From JAJPKK01 sp963844635 (lineage in GTDB: Bacteria; Pseudomonadota; Alphaproteobacteria; Rhizobiales; Xanthobacteraceae), in contig CAWJPD010000001.1 of assembly GCA_963844635.1 (NCBI GenBank), forward strand, positions 62,001-126,000: 64,000 nt of DNA, given 5' to 3'. A program made the translations under genes and the position numbers. Shown here piece after piece: positions 20,131-28,059 of this stretch; within the stretch, counting starts at the first letter, position 1; each line of letters opens with the position of its first letter. The notes beneath the pieces are model-generated. The model worked only from the letters and a program-made list of their open reading frames with translations. It was not told the origin of the DNA and did not search any database.

Positions 20131-20296
20131 TCACTCATCGGTTGCCTCCGCCTGGGCGGTCGGCTGACCGGTTTGTGCGATGAGGCGTGCGAGAATGTCG
20201 AGCGCCTCGGCGCGTGCTTCCGCATCGCGCAGTTCCCGGCTCGGCGGCGATGGTGTCGGCGTTGGTGATTTCGAGAAAGGCCAGGGTCAGTTGCAT
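20131..20296 (-). pseudogene. small y4bC-like accessory protein, frameshifted
   Basis: An ATG at 20296 begins MQLTLAFLEITNADTIAAE. The frame then shifts near 20240, and a second frame continues LRDAEARAEALDILARLIAQ and ends EATDE before a stop at 20133-20131, overlapping the recombinase start. Together they would make a small acidic helical protein between the Y4bD-like gene and the recombinase, the position of a third small gene in NGR234 elements of this type. Its function is unknown. Confidence 0.45.
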
Positions 20297-20620
20297 CGCA
20301 ACTCTCCTCATCGGCCGCCGGCATTTGCTGTGGAATCAGGCAGCGACCGAGAAGAGCGTCCACGATCCCTCTTGCGTCGAGCAAATCAGCCAGCGATGCA
20401 AGGCAGGAATTGCGATGTTCAGACCGCGAGGACAAATCATCCTCGACAGTCCCAGCCCAGTCCGTCCAACTGGCAGGAATGAGCGCCCGACTGCCATCAG
20501 GCAGAACCACCAGCAACAACAGCGTGCCGCGGCGCTTGATGGCGGACATCACCGCCAAGGAGCGGCCCTCAAACGGATGCCGCTCACGCAGGATCGTTAC
20601 TGAACGCGCAAGGTCGTGGA
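20297..20620 (-). CDS. Y4bD/Y4pK-like protein
   Basis: The sequence VTILRERHPFEGRSLAVMSA, then LLLVVLPDGSRALIPASWTD and LASLADLLDARGIVDALLG, matches the Y4bD/Y4pK family, which accompanies large serine recombinases in rhizobial elements. No ordinary start codon is obvious at the expected position near 20615, and the only upstream ATG in frame lies outside the element. The frame runs on without a stop into the recombinase frame, which may result from the frameshift in the small gene between them. The role is unknown. Confidence 0.6.
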
Positions 20621-21464
20621 GGTGGGTAGTGTGTGGTAACTTCCTTCGACAGCATTCCACACTCCGCCCTTCTGACATCGTTAGCCCGACGCATCGTTGA
20701 TCGGTATGTATTGCGTCTGATCAAGATGTGGCTGAAGGCGCCGGTCGAGGAACGGAGCAGTGATGGGAAGCGACGCATGACGGGCGGCAAGCGCAGCACT
20801 CGCGGCACGCCCCAGGGTGGGGTCGCGAGTCCGATGCTTGCCAACATATACATGAATCGCTTTCTCAAGCACTGGCGGTTGACCGGACGTCAAGCGGCAT
20901 TCCGGGCATATGTCGTCTCTTACGCCGATGACTTCGTCATCCTTAGTCGCGGGCACGCGACCGAGGCACTGGCGTGGACAAAGGCCGTGATGACAAAGCT
21001 CGGATTGACGCTCAATGAGGCTAAAACCTCACTGAAGGACGCTCGGACCGCAAGCTTCACCTTCCTTGGCTATTCGTTTGGCTCGCATTATTACCGCAAG
21101 GATGGCCACTGGTACTTGGGCGCGAGCCCATCCAAGAAGAGCGTACAACGCATCAAGACTAAGATCGGAGAACTCCTGGTACCTGGCAACACCGGGTCCT
21201 GGAACACGGTATGCGACCGCCTCAACGCCCTCCTGCGCGGATGGTCTGCATACTTCAGCTTCGGGACTCGGCTGCAAGCCTACCGGGCGATCGACAATCA
21301 CGTCTATGATCGCGTTCGACACTTCCTTACCAGACGGCACAAGGTACAAGGACGCGGCACCCGCAAATTCTCCGACGACCAAGTCTTTGGAGGACTCGGA
21401 GTGCTTCGCCTGAGACGCGTGCACTTTGGGCCGCCGACGTGTGCCCTGCGATGAAGCCAGTCGG

Positions 21465-21498
21465 AAAGCCGGATGCGGTAGCTCCGCACGTCCGGTTT
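21465..21498 (+). ncRNA. group II intron domain V-like hairpin
   Basis: Just after the RT stop codon, AAAGCCGGATGCGG and CCGCACGTCCGGTTT pair around a short loop, which matches the usual domain V position and its AGC-containing 5' strand. A likely domain VI stem (GGGGAGGGG with CCTCTCCTC) follows at about 21505-21560. This supports the orientation and completeness of the intron's 3' end. Confidence 0.7.
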
Positions 21499-21566
21499 GA
21501 CGAGCGGGGAGGGGAAACGGAGCGATTGGCCATGCCTCAAGCCACCGCGCCTCTCCTCGACTCTAC

Positions 21567-23212
21567 TGAGGGCTGAAAGTTTTGCGGCGACTGTGGCAGG
21601 AACGGCCGATTCACTTAGACAAGTTGTTGTTCCGACAAGTTGCCTTGCTTATCAACCCTGCGCCACAGCCGCCATGACTGACGATACGCTGCTTCCCTTC
21701 GACCTGCCAGCGGTCCGCCGCAGGAAACTCACAGTCGATTTTTCCGGCGGCAATCAATCTTCCGATGCCGGACTGCTGTTGCTGCGTGAGGCGGAGCGCA
21801 GGCTTGGTGTTTGCCGACGGCTGGCGGAGGCGATGCCGGATCGACGCGATGGCGATCGCATCCGCCACGCGATGTTTGAGATGGTCATGGCGCGTACCGC
21901 GGCGATCGCTTGCGGTCACGAGGATGCGATCGACCTCGACCGCCTGCGCCATGATCCGTTGATGAAGGTCGCGGTCGGGCGCTGTCCGGACAGCGGTGCG
22001 GCCCTCGCCTCGCAATCGACGATCAGCCGCCTGGAGAATACGCCGTCAAAGAGCGAAGCGGCGCGGATCTGCGCAGCCCTCATCGACCAGGTCGGCGCGA
22101 CGGTGAAGCCGGGCAAGCAGGCGATACTCGACATCGACGACACGTTCTGCGCAGCGCATGGCGGCCAGCAACTGGCGTTCTGGAACGCGCATCAGGACGA
22201 ACGCGGCTTTGCGTCAATGCACATCTATCATGTGGCGAGCGGCGCACCGGTCGCCGCGATTCTACGGCCGGCGCGAACCCCGAAGGGCACCGAGGTGTGC
22301 ACCGTCATCAAGCATGTGACGAAGCACCTGAGGCAGTATTGGCCGAACACCCGCATGGTGTGGCGCGGTGACAGTCATTATGGGCGCGTCGAAGCCATGG
22401 AATGGGCGGAGGAGAACGGCGCCGACTATATTTTCGGCCTTTCCGGCAACGCCGCGCTTGATGCGCTGGGCGCCGAGACCGCCGACAATCTGCGCTTCCA
22501 CCATGCCAAGAGCAGCCACACCAAGCTGCGCTCCTATGCAAGCTTCATCTATCAGGCCGGCAGCTGGACACGGCCGCGCAAAGTGGTGGCGCGGTTCGAG
22601 TGCTCGCTGCAGCCTGACACCGGCGAGGCGGTCACCTCAACCGGCATGCGCCAGGAGGTCGACATCCGCTACGTCGTCACCTCGCTCAAGGGCTCGGCGC
22701 GGCATCTCTACGAGAATGTCTACTGCCAGCGCGGGCAGATGGAAAACCTGATCAAGCTGCACAAGGCGCAGCTGGCGTCCGATCGCATGTCGTGTCACAG
22801 CGCGACCGCCAACCAGGTGCGGCTCGTTCTGCACACCGCCGCGTTCTGGCTGATGCACGCCGTGCGCTCCGCAATTCCGCAAACAGACCCGCTGGCGACC
22901 GCCGAGTTTGCCACCATCCGCGAGCGTCTGATCAAAATCGGCGCCCGGGTGATCGAACATATCGCGCGTATTCGCATTCAATTGCCGACGAGTTGCCCTC
23001 AGCGCGCGCTGTTTCGCACCGTCGCGCTCGGCCTGATGCCGTCCGGTCCATGAGCCACCGGGCGCGATGCCCGCCGTCGCCGCCGCTCACGGCAGATCAA
23101 CACCAGCGCGTCGCACCGTGAGTTGCTCCAAAACCGAGCCAGCCACTCGGAGCGAAAGCATGCGATTCGCCAACAAACGTGGAAGAACGCCCCTCATCAT
23201 GCATAATCCGGG
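21567..23212 (+). mobile_element. IS1380-family element, copy 1, left end shortened
   Basis: The right inverted end (GCATAATCCGGG, ending at 23212) matches copy 2 at 48133-49792. On the left, identity to copy 2 starts only at TGAGGGCTGAAAG (21567). The outer 13 bases, CCCGGATTATGCA in copy 2, are missing and replaced by the 3' end of the group II intron. This copy therefore has one terminus only and is probably immobile on its own. Confidence 0.85.
21674..23053 (+). CDS. IS1380-family transposase, copy 1
   Basis: This is an intact 459-residue transposase of the IS1380 family (DDE_Tnp_1 type) starting MTDDTLLPFDLPAVRRRKL. It contains ILDIDDTFCAAHGGQQLAFW, VWRGDSHYGRVEAMEWAEEN and the C-terminal YENVYCQRGQMENLIKLHK. 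It differs from copy 2 at roughly a dozen residues by eye, so the two are related but not a very recent duplication. Confidence 0.95.
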   Translation: MTDDTLLPFDLPAVRRRKLTVDFSGGNQSSDAGLLLLREAERRLGVCRRLAEAMPDRRDGDRIRHAMFEMVMARTAAIACGHEDAIDLDRLRHDPLMKVAVGRCPDSGAALASQSTISRLENTPSKSEAARICAALIDQVGATVKPGKQAILDIDDTFCAAHGGQQLAFWNAHQDERGFASMHIYHVASGAPVAAILRPARTPKGTEVCTVIKHVTKHLRQYWPNTRMVWRGDSHYGRVEAMEWAEENGADYIFGLSGNAALDALGAETADNLRFHHAKSSHTKLRSYASFIYQAGSWTRPRKVVARFECSLQPDTGEAVTSTGMRQEVDIRYVVTSLKGSARHLYENVYCQRGQMENLIKLHKAQLASDRMSCHSATANQVRLVLHTAAFWLMHAVRSAIPQTDPLATAEFATIRERLIKIGARVIEHIARIRIQLPTSCPQRALFRTVALGLMPSGP

Positions 23213-23245
23213 CTAAATCAGTGCGCGCAACCTCTGGCGGAATAC

Positions 23246-24982
23246 TCAGATCGGCATCCGGTAACCGTAGAATTCATGATCTTCGTTATATCCGCCTTGA
23301 CCAGCGCCAAGGCCTGCAAAATCATGAACGAACTCGATCGCGGCGATCCATTTCACCATCTTAAACCCGAGTTCATTTTCGCAGCGCAGCCGTAGTGGTG
23401 CGCCGTGCAAAACACTGACTGGCGCCCCGTTCATCTCATAGGCGAGGATGGTCAGTTTATGGCGCATATTGGATATTCTATGCACGTCATAGTAACGCCC
23501 GCCCTCGCCGCCGTCGGCAAATGAGTAGAAAACAGCGTAACGGGCCTCCCCCGTAGGGCGCACCAATTCGACGATGTGACGCATGGGGACACCGCTCCAT
23601 TTTGCAACGCCGGACCATCCCTGAATACAAAAATGGGTCGTGATCTGCTCCTGCTTCGGCATGGCTTTCAGCTCGGCGTAAGAAAATTCTTTGGGCGTTT
23701 CGACCAAGCCACCGACACGCAGAATGAAACCCCTAAATCCGTCGGCTACCAAAGCGTCGAACTCGTTCGACCTGGGCATGGTGCCATTCGGCCAGAAATA
23801 TGGTGAAATGTCCTTCTCCGCCAGTTGGCTGTTCGGGTCCCACCACTCGGTTAGGGCGTTGAACGGCCACATCATGATTGCGCCGACCTTCTGAACGAGG
23901 CGCGCATGCCGGATGGTGAATGGCGACGCCAGCCACCAGGTCACGACCACTAGCGCCATTGCCGGGACGAAAATAGCAAATCCGTTCCAGGAATTGTCGT
24001 GCACCCCCGCGAACATCATGTTCAGGTTCACGCGCGCTCCGGTGATGAACACCAAAGTCACGTGGATCAAGATGAAGAACAAAAACCAGCACATCGCGAT
24101 GAAGTGGATTGAACGCGCCCGCTGGCGGTTCAAGATCTTGCCAAGCAAACCAAGACGATTTGAGATCGCAGGACCCTGCATGAAGCCGGTGAAGATGGAC
24201 ACGGGTGCGGCCATAAATATGGTGATGAAGTAGGCGAGCTGCTGAAGACTGTTGTAGCGGGTCCAGCTTTCGTCAACAGGGAAAGTAAGCGACAGGTACT
24301 GCAACGCCGTGGAGACCGCGTTCGGGAACACCTCCCACGTTGTCGGCACAAGCCGCTGCCACTGACCGGTCCAGAACAGCAGCGCGTAAACGACGATCCC
24401 GTTGACGATCCACAGCAGGCCGAATGAGAAATGCCACCAGCGAGCAAGCCCGATGGAGTGCCGAATGCCAGGGATGCCCAGCCAGCCCGGCACGGTCACC
24501 GAGTCGTCCTTGGCAGTCCATATGCGCCCATTTGGAACGGCCTTTTGGAAGCGGAACCACTCGGTGCCCGGCGTGCAGTCGCGTTTCCAATAGAGCCGCG
24601 GGTGGTCGGCAAGGACTTGGATACCGGCGCGGATGATGAACGCCATGAAGAGAAGGTTCAGGAAATGTTGCACCCGCAGCCATGCAGGAAAACCAGCGTT
24701 GACGGTCAGAGCGGACGGCGGGACGCCCGGGTACCGCATAAGGAAATCCTGTACCGTCGGCAACTCACGCAATCCCTGTGCTACGGCGACGCCGGTGACG
24801 CCAAGCACAAAACCGAGTGGTAAAGCCCACAGCACGTTTATCCAACGCCGGCCAATCCTAATCTTGGGCACCACGCCAACCTGGGGCGGCAACCAGTTGT
24901 TCAGGAGAACACGATCGTCGGCGCCGGTAAGCGCCCCTTCCAGCGGTTCGAGCGTCATCGCCTTTACAGGACTCTCGCTCAT
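23246..24982 (-). CDS. cytochrome b561-type membrane domain fused to sulfite-oxidase-type molybdopterin domain
   Basis: This is a 578-residue protein. Residues about 45-345 form a multi-helix b-type cytochrome domain with paired histidines (WLRVQHFLNLLFMAFII, LARWWHFSFGLLWIVNG, ARSIHFIAMCWFLFFILIH). Residues about 400-570 are a SUOX/YedY-like molybdopterin domain with the molybdenum-ligand cysteine in HFCIQGWSGVAKWSGVP and the GAPLRLRCENELGFKMVKWI block. The fusion joins a periplasm-side reductase or oxidase to quinone-linked haem in one chain. There is no Tat leader; the membrane domain comes first. The gene is intact and apparently alone. The substrate is unknown. Confidence 0.88.
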   Translation of the reverse strand: MSESPVKAMTLEPLEGALTGADDRVLLNNWLPPQVGVVPKIRIGRRWINVLWALPLGFVLGVTGVAVAQGLRELPTVQDFLMRYPGVPPSALTVNAGFPAWLRVQHFLNLLFMAFIIRAGIQVLADHPRLYWKRDCTPGTEWFRFQKAVPNGRIWTAKDDSVTVPGWLGIPGIRHSIGLARWWHFSFGLLWIVNGIVVYALLFWTGQWQRLVPTTWEVFPNAVSTALQYLSLTFPVDESWTRYNSLQQLAYFITIFMAAPVSIFTGFMQGPAISNRLGLLGKILNRQRARSIHFIAMCWFLFFILIHVTLVFITGARVNLNMMFAGVHDNSWNGFAIFVPAMALVVVTWWLASPFTIRHARLVQKVGAIMMWPFNALTEWWDPNSQLAEKDISPYFWPNGTMPRSNEFDALVADGFRGFILRVGGLVETPKEFSYAELKAMPKQEQITTHFCIQGWSGVAKWSGVPMRHIVELVRPTGEARYAVFYSFADGGEGGRYYDVHRISNMRHKLTILAYEMNGAPVSVLHGAPLRLRCENELGFKMVKWIAAIEFVHDFAGLGAGQGGYNEDHEFYGYRMPI

Positions 24983-25024
24983 CGGCTGCTCGCTCCCTTT
25001 GGTCGCCGGAGCTGTTGGATTTGG

Positions 25025-25242
25025 TCAGTCGCTCCGCTTGGTAAGTGCCGAGCCCTTGTGAGCGGCAATATGATCGGTTTTGTCGCTTTTGATCTCATAT
25101 TGCGGGGAGTCGAGGCTCGCGTGGTGAGTGTGGCCCTTATAGTTGAAGTCCTGCGTGTGGACCCGAATGATCGTGCCGCTGACGCGCCCGGCCTCCGAGT
25201 TCCAACTGAACTCGATCTCCAATCTTGTACCGTTCAGTCATT
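25025..25242 (-). pseudogene. DUF2945/HVA1 TUDOR-like small protein, one-base insertion
   Basis: The ATG at 25242 starts MTERYKIGDRVQ, and near 25205 the frame shifts. The next frame gives WNSEAGRVSGTIIRVHTQDF, YKGHTHHASLDSPQYEIKSD and KTDHIAAHKGSALTK, ending at 25025. Together they match the whole short DUF2945 family (about 70 residues). One extra T accounts for the break. Family members are common in soil alphaproteobacteria; the function is not established. Confidence 0.8.
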
Positions 25243-25409
25243 GGGTTTTCCTCGTGGTTCAGGCCTCGAGCGACCTTCTTCTGGCCCTCGGCAATCAACG
25301 CCAAGGCGGACTTGATCGAGAGACTCGCCGTGTCTCGACGGACTACATTAGGGCGGCGCCTCCCGATAGTCATGCTGGACAAGCAGATGCGTTCAGCCGC
25401 GGAGCTTTA

Positions 25410-25979
25410 ATGGCATCAAGCCCACAATACACGTCCGAACGTCCTGCCGTTTATACGGTTGGCCATTCCACGCGAACTATTCCGGAGTTTGTGGAACTGC
25501 TGAACAAGGGTCCGGTCGAACTGGTCGTCGATATCCGCAGCGTGCCGCGATCCCGGACCAATCCCCAATTCAATCTCGATGCGTTGCCGGAGGCGCTGGC
25601 CGCCTGGCAGATCGGCCATATGCAGATTCCCGAGCTCGGCGGGTTGAGGAGAAAGTCGAAGATCGTTCCGCCCGAGGTCAACGGCTTCTGGATCAATCAG
25701 AGCTTTCATAATTATGCCGACTACGCGCTGTCCGGTGAGTTTCACCTTGGCCTGGCGCGTCTGCTAAAGGTGAGCCAGACCCGGCGGTGTGCGATCATGT
25801 GTTCGGAAGCGGTCTGGTGGCGCTGCCACCGACGGATCGTCGCCGATTACCTCCTTCATGATGGTAGGAGTGTCTTTCATTTGATGGGATATGAGCGCGT
25901 CGAGCCAGCGACGCTGACCAAAGCGGCGGCGGCGCACGGCGATGTGCTCGTCTATCCGGCAGTTGGGGCGCCGGGGTAG
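25410..25979 (+). CDS. DUF488 family protein
   Basis: This is a 189-residue cytoplasmic protein with the DUF488 pattern: VYTVGHSTRTIPEFVELL, LVVDIRSVPRSRTNPQFN, IPELGGLR, and the cysteine motif CAIMCSEAVWWRCHRRIVAD. The start at ATG 25410 is at the usual distance from the YTVGHS motif. The function of the family is not firmly known; it often sits near redox or repair genes. The gene is intact. Confidence 0.85.
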   Translation: MASSPQYTSERPAVYTVGHSTRTIPEFVELLNKGPVELVVDIRSVPRSRTNPQFNLDALPEALAAWQIGHMQIPELGGLRRKSKIVPPEVNGFWINQSFHNYADYALSGEFHLGLARLLKVSQTRRCAIMCSEAVWWRCHRRIVADYLLHDGRSVFHLMGYERVEPATLTKAAAAHGDVLVYPAVGAPG

Positions 25980-26011
25980 ATTACCGCCGGGCGGCGTTCC
26001 GCGGGCTAGCG

Positions 26012-26305
26012 CTAAAGATCAGGCAGCCGATTGTAGAATTCGACCTGCATTCGCATCGGGCCGAGCGGTTCGACGAGATGGGGTTGGTCCGGCAGCAGGA
26101 GACCGGGATAACCGGGCTCCAGGATCACTTCGGAATTTGGTTCGAGCACCTGATAGCGCAGTCGCCCTTCAAGCACCCGAATGACGCCCCACACGCCGGC
26201 CTTGGTGCGGTGTTCCGGACGCAGCCCCGCAGGCAGCGTCGTTTCATCGAAGATCGGAGTGCACTTGTATGGCATTTTCGATGACGGCGCGGTGTGCACG
26301 CTCAT
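26012..26305 (-). CDS. DUF1971 (tellurite-resistance-related cupin-like) protein
   Basis: A product of about 97 residues contains PYKCTPIFDETTLPAGLRPE, KAGVWGVIRVLEGRLRYQVL and FYNRLPDL, a small cupin-type barrel (TehB-associated/YeaR-like, DUF1971). The start at 26305 is preferred because it overlaps the preceding stop as ATGA, which implies coupling with the gene at 26302-26670; an ATG at 26277 is possible. The precise function is unknown. Confidence 0.75.
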   Translation of the reverse strand: MSVHTAPSSKMPYKCTPIFDETTLPAGLRPEHRTKAGVWGVIRVLEGRLRYQVLEPNSEVILEPGYPGLLLPDQPHLVEPLGPMRMQVEFYNRLPDL

Positions 26306-26670
26306 GGAGGTGTCACACTTCGGTAATGAATGGCTCGATCGACGAGATCGTTCATATGGGCCGCTGCCTGAATTGTCAGAGGGTGCTGAGTAAAACCTGA
26401 CCTCGGAGAGATGTAGGTCGCCATTTCGCGAGCAAGTTCCCGTTGCTTGTCCGATCCTTCGGCAAGCAACATGATCACCAAGTTCTCCAGCGCGATCACG
26501 CGAATACGTAACTGCACCAGTTCGGCGTTCGTCAGTGGCGGAATCTCGGTCAGTTCGACGGCGTGTTTCTGAGAGCCGTACGGTCCTGCGCCGCCTTCGT
26601 TGTCCCACCGCGAAAGCGCGCTTTGACGCTGTTGCGAAGAGCTTAAGGCGTCGGATTTTTCGTCAGGCAT
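26302..26670 (-). CDS. hypothetical protein upstream of DUF1971 gene
   Basis: This 122-residue protein contains LTNAELVQLRIRVIALENLV and IMLLAEGSDKQRELAREMA, a helical, probably coiled-coil segment. I do not recognise a family. It overlaps the next gene by four bases, so both form a small operon divergent from sdhB. Confidence 0.6.
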   Translation of the reverse strand: MPDEKSDALSSSQQRQSALSRWDNEGGAGPYGSQKHAVELTEIPPLTNAELVQLRIRVIALENLVIMLLAEGSDKQRELAREMATYISPRSGFTQHPLTIQAAAHMNDLVDRAIHYRSVTPP

Positions 26671-26751
26671 GGAGAGAACTCCTTAAACACGAGGAAGGAG
26701 GCGGCCGGCCAGGAGCTACTCAAGGTTTTCCATCCTAACAGCGGTGGGTCT

Positions 26752-27633
26752 ATGGTAAAGAATATAGTGATTGAGAAACCGCAGAGGCGCACCATGATCA
26801 TTGAATCATCAGACCAAGTCCCACGCGCAACGCTGCTCAAGCGGTTTCCTATCCCGAGGAATTTCGGTGTGAGTTCGGAATTGCGCATCGAGTGCGGTAA
26901 GACATGGCCAGCCCCGGCTCGCGCAACGCGCGTCCAGACCTTCGAGATATATCGTTACGATCCGGATTCTGGAGACAACCCGCGTCTTGATACCTTCCAA
27001 GTCGATCTCGATGATTGCGGACCAATGGTCCTCGATGCCCTCTTCTGGATTAAGAATAAGGTGGATTCGACACTTACCTTCCGCCGCTCATGCCGTGAGG
27101 GTGTCTGCGGTTCCTGCTCGATGAACATAGACGGCGTGAATTGGCTCGCCTGCACGCGGTTCATTTCTGATTTAGCGTCGCCGGCGACGATCTATCCGCT
27201 GGCGAACATGGAGATTATCAAGGATCTCGTCCCCGATCTCACGCATCTCTTCGCGCAATATGCGGCGATCGAGCCTTGGCTCAAATCCAAGACTGCCGCG
27301 CCCGAACGGGAGCGGCTTCAGTCGCATCAGGAACGCAGCAAGCTCGATGGCTACTACGAATGTATCCTCTGCTTCTGCTGCACGTCAGGGTGTCCGAGTC
27401 ATTGGTGGAACGGCGACCGCTTTCTCGGCCCCGCTGTGCTTCTGCAAGCTTGGCGATGGCTGGCAGACAGCCGAGACGAGGGGGCGGGCGAGCGGCTCGA
27501 CAATCTTGAAGACCCTTTCCGGCTCTATCGGTGCCACACCATTCTCAATTGCACCCGGACCTGTCCGAAGGGACTGAATCCCGGAAAAGCCATCGCCGAG
27601 ATTAAGAAGGCAGTGATCGAGCGTCGAAGCTAA
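26752..27633 (+). CDS. sdhB: succinate dehydrogenase/fumarate reductase iron-sulfur subunit
   Basis: This 293-residue SdhB has the [2Fe-2S] ferredoxin motif CREGVCGSCSMNIDG and the [4Fe-4S]/[3Fe-4S] cysteines in YECILCFCCTSGCPSHWWNG and CHTILNCTRTCPKGLNPG. The usual N-terminus corresponds to GKTWPAPARATRVQTFEIYR at about residue 45, so the first 40 residues from ATG 26752 are an extension without family support. A later start may be real, although none is obvious. sdhC and sdhD follow, but no flavoprotein gene (sdhA) is present in the window. Confidence 0.93.
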   Translation: MVKNIVIEKPQRRTMIIESSDQVPRATLLKRFPIPRNFGVSSELRIECGKTWPAPARATRVQTFEIYRYDPDSGDNPRLDTFQVDLDDCGPMVLDALFWIKNKVDSTLTFRRSCREGVCGSCSMNIDGVNWLACTRFISDLASPATIYPLANMEIIKDLVPDLTHLFAQYAAIEPWLKSKTAAPERERLQSHQERSKLDGYYECILCFCCTSGCPSHWWNGDRFLGPAVLLQAWRWLADSRDEGAGERLDNLEDPFRLYRCHTILNCTRTCPKGLNPGKAIAEIKKAVIERRS

Positions 27634-27653
27634 TTGCGAAAGGAGAAATCGAG

Positions 27654-28055
27654 TTGTCAATCCATACGGCAAAACGATCGAGACCGCTTTCGCCGAATGT
27701 TCAAATTTATCGGCCGCAGCTGACGTCGGTCTTATCTATTCTCAACCGGATCACGGGCATCGCCGTGAGTGGCGGCGCCGTTGCGTTGGTCATTTGGCTT
27801 GTGACGGCTTCGGCAGGACCGCACGCCTATGGCGTGGTGCAGGGCGCTATCGCATCCTGGATCGGCCAGGCCGTGCTTTTCGGGACCACCTTCGCCTTTT
27901 TCCTGCACCTTTGCGGCGGCATCCGGCATCTGGTTTGGGACACCGTGCACGGATTTGAACTCCGGTCGATCTACATTTCGGGGTGGTTGGTGGTGGCGGC
28001 GAGCATCGCCCTGACATTGGCAGCCTGGGTCATTAGCTTCTTGATGAAGGGATAG
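27654..28055 (+). CDS. sdhC: succinate dehydrogenase cytochrome b556 subunit
   Basis: This is a 133-residue membrane anchor starting at TTG 27654 after AGGAGA. It has the family motif RPLSPNVQIYRPQLTSVLSI followed by NRITGIAVSG, three transmembrane helices and the haem-ligand region HLCGGIRHLVWD. It anchors SdhB to the inner membrane and shares haem b and the quinone site with SdhD. Confidence 0.93.
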   Translation: MSIHTAKRSRPLSPNVQIYRPQLTSVLSILNRITGIAVSGGAVALVIWLVTASAGPHAYGVVQGAIASWIGQAVLFGTTFAFFLHLCGGIRHLVWDTVHGFELRSIYISGWLVVAASIALTLAAWVISFLMKG

Positions 28056-28059
28056 CGCG

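Larger units (their letters stand above)
12549..20138 (-). pseudogene. large serine recombinase, interrupted by IS21
   Basis: Parts at 20138-19437 and 14060-12549 join in frame after removal of the IS21 and one 8-base target repeat, giving 737 residues. The N-terminal part is the resolvase domain with the catalytic serine in AAYVYLRQSSPAQ and VSRLARNNADWYRL. The join restores SSIRWIDPSYIAIYHVLTNP at the start of the recombinase domain. A zinc ribbon (VCGHCGRKL, GYHCAG, GLYCLN), a coiled-coil region and two C-terminal helix-turn-helix segments (AATLGVATSTIHRWLNDG, RQLGVSRQTVWQRVKRGE) follow. It resembles the Y4bA/Y4pH recombinases of Rhizobium sp. NGR234. It is inactive at present because of the IS21. 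Confidence 0.85.
12522..20646 (-). mobile_element. large serine-recombinase element (y4bA/y4bD type) inside the RT gene
   Basis: Its left edge is fixed where the RT codons stop (12521) and its right edge where they resume (20647). CTT occurs on both sides (12519-12521 and 20644-20646), so the insertion duplicated or recombined at 2-3 bases, as expected for serine recombination. No long inverted termini are visible. Its own genes are on the minus strand: a Y4bD-like protein, a small protein and a large serine recombinase. Without the IS21 nest inside it, it would be about 2.75 kb. Confidence 0.8.
11956..21454 (+). pseudogene. ltrA: group II intron reverse transcriptase/maturase, split by insertion
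   Basis: Exon-like halves lie at 11956-12521 and 20647-21454. Joined, they give exactly 458 codons in one frame. The first half carries the RT N-terminal part (KSVQKLQTALHAKAKAEAGY, RVYIPKANGKLRPLGIST, PEQYAYRPGRNAQQAV) and ends in DADLADY. The second resumes FDSIPHSALL, then GTPQGGVASPMLANIYMNRF, the catalytic VSYADDFVIL and the maturase X region (LNALLRGWSAYFSFG), ending in a LGVLRLRRVHFGP motif. The join falls inside a Phe codon (TT from the left, C from the right). The protein is inactive as long as the insertion stays. A GTG start is used. Confidence 0.85.
10591..21566 (+). mobile_element. group II intron, interrupted by an 8.1-kb nested insertion
   Basis: The span contains a structured 5' region (GTGTGCGCC at 10591 is the likely 5' splice side), an intron-encoded reverse transcriptase/maturase, and a domain V-like hairpin at 21465-21498. 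Without the insertion at 12522-20646 the intron would be about 2.85 kb. The 5' untranslated part (about 1.36 kb before the RT) is long for a group II intron, so the true 5' border could lie further right or two intron 5' regions may be fused. The 3' side abuts a shortened IS1380 copy at about 21566/21567. Confidence 0.7.
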
